Of a stretch of 64,000 nucleotides of DNA, positions 8,012-17,469 are shown in pieces. The notes under the pieces were generated by a model. The model saw only the letters and a program-made list of their open reading frames with translations. It was not told the DNA's origin and searched no databases. Numbering within the stretch: position 1 is the first letter of the stretch; each line of letters begins with the position of its first letter. A program made the position numbers and the translations under genes. The stretch lies in the NCBI RefSeq assembly GCF_900111945.1, contig NZ_FOYO01000001.1, positions 2,239,751 through 2,303,750 of the forward strand, in the 5' to 3' direction. Origin of the DNA: Litoreibacter janthinus (GTDB lineage Bacteria > Pseudomonadota > Alphaproteobacteria > Rhodobacterales > Rhodobacteraceae).

Positions 8012-10843
8012 ATGCAATCGGAAAACATGGCTAAGAAAATGCTTATCGACGCCACCCACGCGGAAGAGACCCGTGTCGTGGTGGCAGACGGAAACAAAGT
8101 TGACGAGTTTGACTTTGAATCGGAAAACAAGCGCCAGCTAGCTGGCAACATCTATCTTGCAAAAGTAACTCGGGTTGAGCCGTCGCTTCAGGCGGCCTTT
8201 GTGGACTATGGCGGAAACCGCCATGGCTTCCTTGCCTATTCTGAAATTCATCCTGACTATTATCAAATCCCGATGGCTGACCGTCAGGCACTGATCGAGG
8301 AAGAACTCGAATACGCTCGCCAACAAGCTGAAGAAGACGAGAAGCCGAAGAAGTCCTCGCGCTCCCGTTCGCGGTCGCGTTCCCGCTCGCAAAAAGCAAA
8401 GACTGATGATGCGGTGGTCACCGAAGACGTTCAGGATACTGCTTCTGAAGACCAAGCTGACGCCGGAGCGGCCGACGATGATGCGCCAGTTGCTGAGGGC
8501 AGCGATGCAGAGGCGTCAGAACAGGTAAATGCGGAAGTCGTCACGACTGATGCAGAAGAGGCGCCCGCCATTCCAGGAATGGACGTGGTCGATCTGGAAG
8601 ACGCTTCCGAAGAGGATGCCGTTGATACGCCCGAACGTGACGAGGACGATGACGGGGAAACGTCTGCTTCCGAGAAAGACGAGAACATCGAGAGCGTCGC
8701 TCAGGAAGACGTGATCGAGGAAATTCGCCAACCACGCAAACCACGTGTGAAGCGTTACAAAATCCAAGAAGTCATCAAAGTGCGCCAAATACTGCTGGTG
8801 CAAGTCGTCAAAGAAGAGCGCGGCAACAAGGGCGCGGCGCTGACCACTTACCTGTCGCTCGCTGGCCGGTATTGCGTGCTGATGCCGAACACAGCGCGTG
8901 GCGGCGGTATCTCCCGCAAGATCACCAACGCGGCTGACCGCAAAAAGCTTAAAGAAATCGCCAATGAGATTGACGTGCCATTGGGCGCGGGGCTCATTGT
9001 CCGGACCGCTGGTGCGCAACGTACCAAAACAGAGATCAAGCGCGACTACGAATACCTGCAGCGCCAGTGGGAACAGGTGCGCGAGTTGACATTGAAGTCC
9101 ATCGCGCCTGCGCAGATCTATGAAGAAGGCGACCTGATCAAGCGATCTATTCGCGACCTCTACAACAAAGACATCGACGAAGTGATCGTTGAGGGCGAAG
9201 CCGGATACCGCGTTGCCAAGGACTTCATGAAAATGATCATGCCGTCCCACGCCAAAAACGTGAAACGCTACAACGATCCGATGCCGCTGTTTGCGCGTTA
9301 TCAGGTTGAGTCCTACCTCTCTGGTATGTTCAACCCGACCGTTCAGCTCCCTTCGGGTGGCTATATTGTGATCGGCGTGACCGAGGCTTTGGTGGCAATC
9401 GACGTTAACTCTGGTCGTGCTACGAAAGAAGGCTCGATCGAGCAAACCGCGCTCAAAACCAACTTGGAGGCCGCCGCTGAAGTCGCCCGCCAAATGCGTC
9501 TGCGTGACCTTGCTGGCCTTATTGTTATCGACTTCATCGACATGGATGAACGGCGCAACAACACCGCCGTTGAGAAGCTGTTGAAAGACAAGCTGAAGAC
9601 AGATCGCGCTCGCATTCAAGTTGGGCGTATCTCGGGCTTTGGCTTGCTGGAGATGTCTCGTCAGCGTCTGCGTCCGGGGATGTTGGAAGCTTCAACCCAG
9701 CCTTGTCCTGCGTGTCACGGCACTGGTCTGATCCGCTCCAATGACAGCCTAGCGCTCACCATTCTGCGCCAGCTGGAAGAAGAGGGAACGCGCAAGCGCT
9801 CCAAAGAGGTTCTGCTGAAAGCGCCGATTGCCGTCATCAACTACCTGATGAACGAAAAGCGCGAACACGTCGCCCAGATTGAAAGCCGCTACAACATGGC
9901 GGTTCGGCTCGAAGCTGACGCGCATCTGGTCAGCCCTGATTACACGATCGAGAAGTTCAAGACTGCCACACGAGTGATCAACCCGATCGCTACAAATGTG
10001 GTGTCCATGGACAGCATTGATATGTCCGATATCGACGATATGGAGGGCGAAGAAGAGGTGGTCGAGGCAGAAGCGGAAGCCGAAGTCGACGCGCCAGAAC
10101 TTGATGAAAACGGCAACCCGAAGAAGAAAAAACGTCGTCGTCGTCGGGGTGGTCGTGGCCGCTCCAAGTCATCGTCTTATCGCTCTGAAGATGAGTCTGA
10201 TGAGACCGAAGATGCGAATGGTGATGCGAAGACTGACTCGCCTGAGCCGGAAACGCAGGCTGTTGACGCTGACGTGAAATCGGAAACGACGCCGGCAGCT
10301 GACGAGAAGCCCAAGTCGAAATCCCGTTCACGTAGCCGCTCGTCTTCGAAATCGTCCAAGGCGAAGGCCGAGGAAACGGTCTCTGCAGAAACCGAAACTG
10401 TTGCGCCTGAAGCGGATGGTACATCCGAAGCAGATGCAGAGAAGCCGAAGAAAAAGACCAGCACGCGTTCTCGGTCGAAAGAGGTGACCGAAGTGGCAGA
10501 AGCCGTTGCAACTGATGCGCCTGCATCGGATGAAGCTATCGCCGCTAAAGAAGAAAAGCCGAAGAAGACGACCACACGAAAGTCAACGTCGAGCCGCGCG
10601 AAATCGACAACTGCCAAGAAGGAAGAGGCGCCTAAGGTTGCCGCATCCCAACAGGTTGCAGTCGAAGCCCCAGCAGACGCCGTGGTGGCAGATGCTCCGG
10701 CTGAACCGAAACCGAAGAAGACACGCACCCGCGTCTCTAAACCTCAGCCAGAAGCGCAAGTTGCGGAAACGGTCGCTGAGGCTGCACCTGACGCTGACGA
10801 GACGAAGCCCAAGCGTAAAGGCTGGTGGTCGCTGGGCCGCTAA
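8012..10843 (+). CDS. rne: Ribonuclease E
   Basis: The endonuclease core of the RNA degradosome (943 residues). The N-terminal S1 domain (MAKKMLIDATHAEETRVVV, then VDYGGNRHGFL) is interrupted at about residues 100-245 by an acidic, Ser/Arg-repeat-rich insertion, as usual in alphaproteobacteria. The DNase I-like subdomain carries catalytic D464 (AIDVNSG) and D507 (IDFIDMDERRNN), spaced 43 apart as in E. coli. The zinc-link C565-P-A-C568 supports dimer-of-dimers assembly. From about residue 700 the tail is low-complexity with lysine/arginine and acidic runs (KKKKRRRRRGGRGRSK), the expected RNA and partner-binding scaffold. An alternative start at 8027 (MAKKML) is equally family-like; 8012 has AAGGA ten bases upstream. 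A terminator follows at once. Confidence 0.95.
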   Translation: MQSENMAKKMLIDATHAEETRVVVADGNKVDEFDFESENKRQLAGNIYLAKVTRVEPSLQAAFVDYGGNRHGFLAYSEIHPDYYQIPMADRQALIEEELEYARQQAEEDEKPKKSSRSRSRSRSRSQKAKTDDAVVTEDVQDTASEDQADAGAADDDAPVAEGSDAEASEQVNAEVVTTDAEEAPAIPGMDVVDLEDASEEDAVDTPERDEDDDGETSASEKDENIESVAQEDVIEEIRQPRKPRVKRYKIQEVIKVRQILLVQVVKEERGNKGAALTTYLSLAGRYCVLMPNTARGGGISRKITNAADRKKLKEIANEIDVPLGAGLIVRTAGAQRTKTEIKRDYEYLQRQWEQVRELTLKSIAPAQIYEEGDLIKRSIRDLYNKDIDEVIVEGEAGYRVAKDFMKMIMPSHAKNVKRYNDPMPLFARYQVESYLSGMFNPTVQLPSGGYIVIGVTEALVAIDVNSGRATKEGSIEQTALKTNLEAAAEVARQMRLRDLAGLIVIDFIDMDERRNNTAVEKLLKDKLKTDRARIQVGRISGFGLLEMSRQRLRPGMLEASTQPCPACHGTGLIRSNDSLALTILRQLEEEGTRKRSKEVLLKAPIAVINYLMNEKREHVAQIESRYNMAVRLEADAHLVSPDYTIEKFKTATRVINPIATNVVSMDSIDMSDIDDMEGEEEVVEAEAEAEVDAPELDENGNPKKKKRRRRRGGRGRSKSSSYRSEDESDETEDANGDAKTDSPEPETQAVDADVKSETTPAADEKPKSKSRSRSRSSSKSSKAKAEETVSAETETVAPEADGTSEADAEKPKKKTSTRSRSKEVTEVAEAVATDAPASDEAIAAKEEKPKKTTTRKSTSSRAKSTTAKKEEAPKVAASQQVAVEAPADAVVADAPAEPKPKKTRTRVSKPQPEAQVAETVAEAAPDADETKPKRKGWWSLGR

Positions 10844-10864
10844 AGCCCTTGCGAAGTTCATTGG

Positions 10865-10895
10865 AAAGGCCGGGCTTTTTTGTCCGGCCTTTTTA
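10865..10895 (+). terminator. Rho-independent terminator of rne
   Basis: Arms AAAGGCCGG (10865-10873) and CCGGCCTTT (10884-10892) form a nine-base-pair stem followed by TTT. It starts 22 bases after the rne stop. The convergent M48 protease gene ends at 10893, so the same hairpin may serve both transcripts. Confidence 0.88.
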
Positions 10896-12236
10896 TTTGC
10901 GGCCCTTGCGTCCTTTCGGGGCTGCTGACGCGGCTGCCAGAACATCCTGCGCACGCAACCAACCCGAAGAGCCACGCGGCAATGCGCCCGAGGCGCGCTT
11001 GGCGTGGATCACTGCATCATCATAGCGCCCCAGAACTGCGTAACGCTCCGCCGTCGCCACCGAGGCCATGGCGTTTTGCCCGTTCTTGGCATGGGCCAGC
11101 GCCAGATTGCGCAGCATCTGTGGATCACCCGGGTCGCGGGACCGTGCGCGAATTAGAATAGCGAGCGCCTGTTTCGCTGCACCCGCAGACCCTTGAGCAA
11201 GTAATGCCCGTCCTAACCCAGCTTCGATCAGCGCCTCGCGCGGAGCCAACGCCAAAGCTTGCTTGTACGAGCTGACGGCGGCATCGAACTGGCGTCCCTC
11301 TAGAAGGACTTGACCTTTCAATTCATGATAATAGGGGTCACGTGGGCGCATCTTCAGCAGCGCATTCATCTCTGCGAGTGCTTTCTTGAGATTGGGTGTC
11401 TTGTGATACGCAATCGCGCGTCGAAGCATTGCAATCTCTCCATTTCCTTTGCTTTCAGCGCGGCGCAAAACATAGCGCGGATTGCCTAAGAATCCGCTGA
11501 GCTTGGCCGACATACGGGCATACCAATACTGCGCCTCTGGCGTCGTTGGCTTGACGCGGGATTTGTAGCTGGCGGCGTATCCCTTCACGGCGCGCAGGCG
11601 GTCCTGCGACAGCGGGTGCGTGCGCGCATAAGGGTCTTGGCGACCCGGACGAAGCGCTTCCTGACCTCGGAAAATCTCCAAAATGTCGGTCATCGCGGCG
11701 GGGTCGAGATTTGCGCTGGCCATATAACGCATTGCGGATTGATCTGCGGAGGATTCTTCGGCCCGCGTATGGGCAAAGAACCGGCGCGCTGCCGAACTGC
11801 TTGTGCCTGCGGCCAGCCCGATTGCCGCGTCACCATTCCCGCCAATAGCTGCCGCCGCAGCGAGTGCCATTCCGATTGCTGTTACGCGTCCGGCCACGCG
11901 TGCATTTGTCGCGCGGCGGGTTAGGTGACCGTTAGCGATATGGGCAAGCTCATGGGCAATGACTGCTTGCAGCGCCTCTGGACGCCTGAGTTTCGTGATA
12001 AGGCCGGAGTGGATGAACACGTGATTGGCGTCGACCACAAAGGCGTTCAATTTCGAGTCGTTGATCACCAAAATGCGGATCCGACCGACCCCGAACCCTG
12101 CGGAGCGCAGAACAGGTTTGGCGAGCTGCTGAAGCGCTTGTTCGATCTCGGCATCACGGATTAGGCTGACGGCATGAGCAGGCACCGTCGCAAAGGCGGT
12201 AGCCATGAAGAACAAAGCAAAGCGCAAGAGTTTCAA
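10893..12236 (-). CDS. M48 family metalloprotease with TPR tail (BepA-like)
   Basis: An exported zinc protease of 447 residues. It has a signal peptide (MKLLRFALFFMATAFATVPAHA), a zinc site H95-E-L-A-H99 followed by IANGH, and a C-terminal region with tetratricopeptide-like helices (about residues 270-430). BepA-type proteases in the periplasm help assemble or clear outer membrane proteins. The longest frame starts at 12299, but that would leave only 17 bases to the divergent aminotransferase and put 21 odd residues before the signal peptide. A TTG at 12236 has AAAGGA seven bases upstream and gives a canonical signal peptide, so it is chosen. The substrate is unknown. Confidence 0.85.
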   Translation of the reverse strand: MKLLRFALFFMATAFATVPAHAVSLIRDAEIEQALQQLAKPVLRSAGFGVGRIRILVINDSKLNAFVVDANHVFIHSGLITKLRRPEALQAVIAHELAHIANGHLTRRATNARVAGRVTAIGMALAAAAAIGGNGDAAIGLAAGTSSSAARRFFAHTRAEESSADQSAMRYMASANLDPAAMTDILEIFRGQEALRPGRQDPYARTHPLSQDRLRAVKGYAASYKSRVKPTTPEAQYWYARMSAKLSGFLGNPRYVLRRAESKGNGEIAMLRRAIAYHKTPNLKKALAEMNALLKMRPRDPYYHELKGQVLLEGRQFDAAVSSYKQALALAPREALIEAGLGRALLAQGSAGAAKQALAILIRARSRDPGDPQMLRNLALAHAKNGQNAMASVATAERYAVLGRYDDAVIHAKRASGALPRGSSGWLRAQDVLAAASAAPKGRKGRK

Positions 12237-12316
12237 GGCAAGATCCTTTCGGCCGATTGACCCCGACGCCGAGGACTGGTTTGAAGTGCGAAACGCCATA
12301 ACCCTGCGAGGATATC

Positions 12317-13453
12317 ATGCGAAGTTCAAGCCGTGGCGATGTCGATCCCTTCATTGTTATGGATGTGATGGAGCAAGCCCGTCGTCTGGAGCAGGCCGGG
12401 CGTTCGATCATTCACATGGAAGTCGGGCAACCGGGGACGCCTGCACCGAAAGCTGCCCGCGCCGCATTGGCGCAAGCGATGGAGCAGGAGGCGCTTGGCT
12501 ATACTGTCGCACTCGGGTTGCCGGAACTGCGCGAAGGGATCGCGAGGTTATATGCGGACTGGTACGGCGTCCAGGTTAGTCCGGAGCGCGTCGTCGTCAC
12601 CGCAGGCTCGTCTGCCGCGTTCGTTCTGGCCTTTACCGCATTGTTCGAAGCCGGGGAGGCCGTGGGTGTGACCGAGCCGGGATATCCGTCCTACCGCCAA
12701 ATCCTCAAATCGCTCAGCCTGACCTCGTGGCCGATCCCGACACATGCGAAGGATCGTCATGTTCCCAAAATGCCAAACGAAAAATTGGCAGGGCTTATCG
12801 TGGCATCGCCCGCGAACCCGACGGGGACGATGTTATCAAAAGACGATCTGGGCCAGTTGATCTCAGCGTGCCAGAAGCAGGGGACTGCCTTTATTTCGGA
12901 CGAGATTTACCACGGAGTTCAGTATGAGGGCCGCGCGGTGTCGGCATTGGAGCTGTCCGATGACGTGTATGTCATCAACTCCTTCTCTAAGTACTTCTCG
13001 ATGACGGGATGGCGGCTGGGGTGGATGATCGTGCCAGAGGATCACGTCCGCCGCATCGAACGTTTGGCACAAAACATGTTCATCTGCGCCCCGCATGCTG
13101 CCCAGATTGCAGCCCTTGGCGCGTTGGGTGCCCGCGACGAGACCGAGGCAATGCTGGCGGTTTATAGGGAGAACCGACGCCTCATGCTGGAAGGGTTGCC
13201 ACAGGCCGGTTTCAACAAGATCGCGCCACCGGACGGAGCATTCTACATCTATGCCGACGTCTCGGACCTGACCCAAGACAGCCTTGCCTTTGCTGCGGAA
13301 ATTCTTGAGCAAGCCGGGGTCGCGGTCACGCCTGGCTTGGATTTTGATCCGGTTCGCGGCCACACTACGTTGCGTTTTTCCTATGCGCGCAGCACTGCGG
13401 ACATCGCCGAGGGCTTGGACCGATTGAAACGGTTTATGGCTGAGCGGAAATAA
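12317..13453 (+). CDS. PLP-dependent class I/II aminotransferase
   Basis: A 378-residue fold-type I aminotransferase. Visible family points are EVGQPGTPAP near the N-terminus, the cofactor-binding ASPANPTGT and ISDEIYHGVQY stretches, and the Schiff-base lysine in NSFSKYFSMTGWRLGW. The C-terminal RFSYARS arginine should bind the substrate carboxylate. It moves an amino group between an amino acid and a 2-oxoacid; which one cannot be decided, though aspartate/alanine-like enzymes are closest in pattern. GAGG lies six bases before the ATG. It is divergent from the M48 protease and followed after 61 bases by the amidase gene. Confidence 0.88.
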   Translation: MRSSSRGDVDPFIVMDVMEQARRLEQAGRSIIHMEVGQPGTPAPKAARAALAQAMEQEALGYTVALGLPELREGIARLYADWYGVQVSPERVVVTAGSSAAFVLAFTALFEAGEAVGVTEPGYPSYRQILKSLSLTSWPIPTHAKDRHVPKMPNEKLAGLIVASPANPTGTMLSKDDLGQLISACQKQGTAFISDEIYHGVQYEGRAVSALELSDDVYVINSFSKYFSMTGWRLGWMIVPEDHVRRIERLAQNMFICAPHAAQIAALGALGARDETEAMLAVYRENRRLMLEGLPQAGFNKIAPPDGAFYIYADVSDLTQDSLAFAAEILEQAGVAVTPGLDFDPVRGHTTLRFSYARSTADIAEGLDRLKRFMAERK

Positions 13454-13514
13454 TTCGCCCCTTCGCCCGGCTTGGGAATCCTGCTAGGATGCTGGCAAAA
13501 CAATAAGGGCGGTC

Positions 13515-14720
13515 ATGAGCAGGCTGATCTCACTTTCGGTGGCTGCGTCCCTTTGGGGCGTGGGAATGACAGGTGTCGCGGAGTCGCAAGACCTGCGTGC
13601 GCTGGCACGTGTCGATATGTCGAGCTCTGTTGTGGAAGACAGCTATGGCGCGACGTCGCTTTCGCTGGCGCTCACGCAGGCGGTTCCCTACCGCGTGCAG
13701 GTCTTTGATGGGCCGCCAAGGATCGCGCTGGATTTTCGCGAGGTGGCATTTGAGCCGGACCTGAGTGTGCTGGACCGCTCCGACCGTGTTGCGCAGCTTA
13801 GGGCAGGGGTGATCCGCGATGGCTGGTCGCGCCTTGTTCTTGAACTGACCGAGCCGATGCTCGTGGCCTCCGCTGGCATGGAAACCGACCCGCAGGACGG
13901 GGACGCAGTTATCAACCTGCACCTAAGGCCTGCGTCCGAAACCGAGTTTGCTGTGCGTGCCGAGGCCAATCTGACGCAGATCGTGGCGTGGGAACGTCCG
14001 GCGGAAGCCGCCGCGGATGCGCGGCGGATGATTGTTGTCGATCCCGGCCATGGTGGGGTGGACCCAGGGGCTCAACGGTTCGGCGTGAACGAAGCCGACA
14101 TCATGCTTCAATTTGCACGGGAACTGCGCGAACAGTTGCTCCGCTCTGGACGTTATGACGTCATCATGACCCGCGAGGATGACAGCTTCGTGTCGCTTCC
14201 CCAAAGGGTGTCGCTGGCGCGTGCCGCCGGGGCTGACGCGTTTTTGTCGCTGCATGCCGATGCTTTGGCAGAAGGCCGCGCCACAGGCACAACTATCTAT
14301 ACGCTGTCGGATGACGCCTCAGACGAAGCGTCGGCGAAACTGGCAGAGCGTCAGGACAGGACGGACATTTTGGCAGGTGTGGATTTGACTGCGCAGGACG
14401 ACCAGATAGCGACTGTGTTGATGGATTTGGCGCGGGCCGAAACAACGCCGCGCACCGACCGGTTGGCAGAAGCCTTGGTCGATGGGCTTCGCAATACTCT
14501 GGGCAAGCTGCATAAACGCCCAAGGCTGGAAGCAGGATTCTCGGTGCTCAAGGCTCCCGATATTCCATCGGTACTGATCGAGCTTGGTTTCATGTCATCC
14601 CAAACGGATCTGGACCGGTTGCAAGATCCAGTCTGGCGCAGTCAGGCCGCGGCGGGAATCGTTGACGCTATGGACCTATGGGCGCTTGAAGACGCGGCAA
14701 TCGCGGCAGGGCGGCCCTGA
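13515..14720 (+). CDS. N-acetylmuramoyl-L-alanine amidase, AmiC type (AMIN + Amidase_3)
   Basis: A periplasmic cell-division amidase of 401 residues that cuts the bond between muramic acid and the stem peptide. It has a short signal peptide (about residues 1-25), an N-terminal AMIN domain (about 30-140) for septal targeting, and an Amidase_3 domain with zinc ligands H179 (DPGHGG), E193 and H247 (SLHAD) and catalytic E356 (LIELGF). A regulatory segment lies between H247 and E356 as in division amidases. The PBP1A gene follows 117 bases later on the same strand, so a hydrolase and a peptidoglycan synthase are adjacent. Family assignment is firm. Confidence 0.93.
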   Translation: MSRLISLSVAASLWGVGMTGVAESQDLRALARVDMSSSVVEDSYGATSLSLALTQAVPYRVQVFDGPPRIALDFREVAFEPDLSVLDRSDRVAQLRAGVIRDGWSRLVLELTEPMLVASAGMETDPQDGDAVINLHLRPASETEFAVRAEANLTQIVAWERPAEAAADARRMIVVDPGHGGVDPGAQRFGVNEADIMLQFARELREQLLRSGRYDVIMTREDDSFVSLPQRVSLARAAGADAFLSLHADALAEGRATGTTIYTLSDDASDEASAKLAERQDRTDILAGVDLTAQDDQIATVLMDLARAETTPRTDRLAEALVDGLRNTLGKLHKRPRLEAGFSVLKAPDIPSVLIELGFMSSQTDLDRLQDPVWRSQAAAGIVDAMDLWALEDAAIAAGRP

Positions 14721-14837
14721 ACATGAAAAACGTGATCAAAATTGGCCAGATTCAGCTGGTTTTCCCCCAAGGGGCGTTTTGACCTTGGGCGGCCCGACAC
14801 ATATATACTGTGCAACACGCATTTGGGGGCAAAGCTA

Positions 14838-17360
14838 ATGCTGCGCGCGATTCTATCCTTTTTCGGGTCGATCTTTAGTCTGATCTGCATCGGCGCTTTT
14901 GCGGTGGCGTTGCTGATCGGCGCGATCTTCTTCATGTACGCGCGCGACTTGCCTGACACGGACCAGCTTGCCCAATATTCTCCACCGACCATCAGCCGGA
15001 TTTATTCGGGACAAGGTGCGCTGATTGACGAGTTCGCTCAAGAACGCCGTCTGTTCGCCCCCGCAGACCAAATTCCTGATATGGTGAAGCAGGCATTCAT
15101 CTCGGCAGAGGACAAGTATTTCTACACCCACAAGGGCTACGATCCGTTGGGCATGGCCAAAGCCGCATTGGACGCCGCACAAGGCGGGCGATTGCGCGGG
15201 GCCTCCACGATCACCCAGCAGGTTATGAAGAACTTCCTGCTGTCTGGCGACCGCTCGGCCGAGAGGAAGATCAAGGAATTGATCCTCGCATCGCGCATCG
15301 AAGGCACGCTGAGCAAAGATAAAATTCTGGAACTGTATCTGAACGAAATCTTCCTTGGGCAGAACAGTTTCGGCGTGGCAGCGGCGGCACAAACCTACTT
15401 CAACAAGACCCTCTCCGAACTTGAGGTAGAAGAGGCGGCTTATCTGGCAGTGTTGCCAAAAGCGCCGTCGCGCTACCACCCTGTTCGCGAAGCAGAGCGT
15501 GCCATCGGACGCCGCAACTTCGTCCTGCGCGAGATGTTCGAGAACGGCTACATTACCGAAGATGTGTACAAGATCGCGCGCGAGAAGCCGTTGGATACTG
15601 TTCAAAGCGGAAGCTTTGCAGACTTCAAATCTGACCTGCCAGACCGTGACTACTTCACCGACGAAATCCGCCGACAACTGTCCAAGGACTTCGGCGAAGA
15701 GGAGTTCTTTGGAGGCGGTCTGACCATTCGCGCGACGGTGGATCGGGAGCTTCAGGACGAGGCTGCAAAATCCCTGCGCCGTGCTCTGGAAGACTATGAT
15801 CGTAGCCGCGGTGTCTTCCACCGCGTGAAAACCAAAATCGAAGCCGACCAGCTTTCGGGCGAGAACTGGAAGTCGGCTCTGAATGACACCGTATTCCCGC
15901 GGGACGTCGAAGGCTGGAAGGCCGCGGTCGTTTTGGGCTTCGAGGGGAGCGATGCGATCATTGGCGTCGAAGGCGTGAGCGAAAAAGGCCGTATCCTAGG
16001 TGCCGACGTAAAATGGGCGCGCCCGCGCAACGCTGAAGGCAAGCTCGGCAAAGCATCTGCGAATGCGGACAACCTTTTAGATGTGGGCGATGTCGTCCAC
16101 GTCCTTGCACGCGATGACGGCACTTGGTCGCTGCGGCAGGTGCCGGAAGTGCAGGGCGGTTTCATGGCCATGGACGTTAACACCGGCCGCGTGCTGGCTA
16201 TGCAGGGCGGCTTCTCGTATCAGGCGTCGGTGTTCAACCGCGCCACACAAGCCACCCGCCAGCCCGGCTCCAGCTTCAAGCCGTTCGTTTACGCAGCCGC
16301 GCTTGATAGTGGCTTCTCCCCCAACACCATCGTCGTGGACGCGCCGATCGAGATCAACACGCCGCAAGGCCTGTGGCGCCCGAAGAACGCGTCGAACCGC
16401 TTCTATGGGCCGTCGCCCGTACGCACGGGCATCGAGCAATCGCGGAACCTGATGACCATCCGTCTTGCTCAAGAGATCGGCATGGATACTGTTGCAGCCT
16501 ATGCCGAACGCTTTGGCGTGTATGACGATATGAACCCGTTCCTGTCTAATGCCCTCGGCGCTCAGGAAACGACACTGATGAAGATGGTCACAGCTTACGC
16601 CATGTTCGCAAATGGCGGCGAGCGGGTTGAGCCTACCTTGGTCGACCGCGTTCAGGATCGCTGGGGCCGCACGGTTTACCGCCATGACAAGCGCAGCTGC
16701 GAAGATTGCCAGTTGACCTCACTTGATCCCGACTTTGCGCCTACGATTACCTCCAGCCGCGAACGCGTCATGGACGCGATTACCGCGTATCAGCTGACCT
16801 CGATGATGCAGGGCGTTGTGCAGCGCGGGACAGCCCGCAAAACGGTAAACCTGAGCGTCCCAACTGCTGGCAAGACCGGTACAACCAACGACGCCAAGGA
16901 TGTTTGGTTTGTTGGGTTCACTTCGAACATCGTAGCAGGCTGCTACATCGGCTACGACCGCCCGCGTGGCCTTGGTCGGGGCGCGGGTGGTGGCGGCATG
17001 TGTGGTCCGGTATTCAACCGTTTCATGAAGAAAGCCACGGCCAAGTATGGCGGCGGCAAGTTTGACGTCCCACCCGGCGGATACTTCGTCAAGATTGACC
17101 GCTTTACAGGGGCAGTGTTGCCGTCCAATGCGAGCGGTGACCACGTTGTCGTCGAATATTTCCGTGAAGGTGAAGAGCCGGCTTACGGGCTTGGCGCAAT
17201 CATCGACGGCGGCTTTGCAATGGGCTCTAACCTGAACCTGTTTACGCGCGGCGATGACGATGTGACGGCGGTGACGGAAGTGACAACCTCAACCGGTAAA
17301 AAAGCAGTTATCCCGAAACGCGCCAACTTTGGAACGCTTAGTGCGGGCGGGTTGTACTGA
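14838..17360 (+). CDS. mrcA: Penicillin-binding protein 1A (bifunctional transglycosylase/transpeptidase)
   Basis: An 840-residue class A PBP that polymerises and crosslinks peptidoglycan. A single N-terminal membrane segment (about residues 5-35) is followed by the glycosyltransferase domain with EDKYFYTHKG and RGASTITQQVMKN, a large inserted domain (about 300-430), and the transpeptidase domain with the SxxK nucleophile S478 (SSFK), SRN, and K679-T-G-T. The longest frame starts at 14742, but its extra 32 residues are unlike the family and a GGGGG stretch precedes 14838, so MLRAILSFF is taken as start. It lies directly after the amidase and before RF2. Confidence 0.95.
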   Translation: MLRAILSFFGSIFSLICIGAFAVALLIGAIFFMYARDLPDTDQLAQYSPPTISRIYSGQGALIDEFAQERRLFAPADQIPDMVKQAFISAEDKYFYTHKGYDPLGMAKAALDAAQGGRLRGASTITQQVMKNFLLSGDRSAERKIKELILASRIEGTLSKDKILELYLNEIFLGQNSFGVAAAAQTYFNKTLSELEVEEAAYLAVLPKAPSRYHPVREAERAIGRRNFVLREMFENGYITEDVYKIAREKPLDTVQSGSFADFKSDLPDRDYFTDEIRRQLSKDFGEEEFFGGGLTIRATVDRELQDEAAKSLRRALEDYDRSRGVFHRVKTKIEADQLSGENWKSALNDTVFPRDVEGWKAAVVLGFEGSDAIIGVEGVSEKGRILGADVKWARPRNAEGKLGKASANADNLLDVGDVVHVLARDDGTWSLRQVPEVQGGFMAMDVNTGRVLAMQGGFSYQASVFNRATQATRQPGSSFKPFVYAAALDSGFSPNTIVVDAPIEINTPQGLWRPKNASNRFYGPSPVRTGIEQSRNLMTIRLAQEIGMDTVAAYAERFGVYDDMNPFLSNALGAQETTLMKMVTAYAMFANGGERVEPTLVDRVQDRWGRTVYRHDKRSCEDCQLTSLDPDFAPTITSSRERVMDAITAYQLTSMMQGVVQRGTARKTVNLSVPTAGKTGTTNDAKDVWFVGFTSNIVAGCYIGYDRPRGLGRGAGGGGMCGPVFNRFMKKATAKYGGGKFDVPPGGYFVKIDRFTGAVLPSNASGDHVVVEYFREGEEPAYGLGAIIDGGFAMGSNLNLFTRGDDDVTAVTEVTTSTGKKAVIPKRANFGTLSAGGLY

Positions 17361-17385
17361 CCCCGCCTGCGCAGCTGATCCGAAA

Positions 17386-17430
17386 GCCAGAGCCGAGTTG
17401 AAGCCTGCTTGCGTGGCGGCGGGCTCTGGC
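17386..17430 (+). repeat. Inverted repeat in the leader of prfB
   Basis: GCCAGAGCC (17386-17394) and GGCTCTGGC (17422-17430) are perfect complements separated by 27 bases, between the end of mrcA and prfB. There is no U-run after it, so it is not a classical terminator; it may be a structured part of the prfB leader or a processing site. Confidence 0.5.
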
Positions 17431-17469
17431 CTATCACCTTGATCTAACCAGAATTGCAGGACTTTTCCC

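Noticed and set aside
7758..8141. A 127-residue plus-strand frame in the rne leader
   Set aside because: It overlaps the start of rne in another frame, has no ribosome site, and its residues look random; the region is better read as structured leader.
8516..9619. A 367-residue minus-strand frame over rne
   Set aside because: Lies wholly antisense to the RNase E core; composition (His, Phe rich) is that of a shadow frame.
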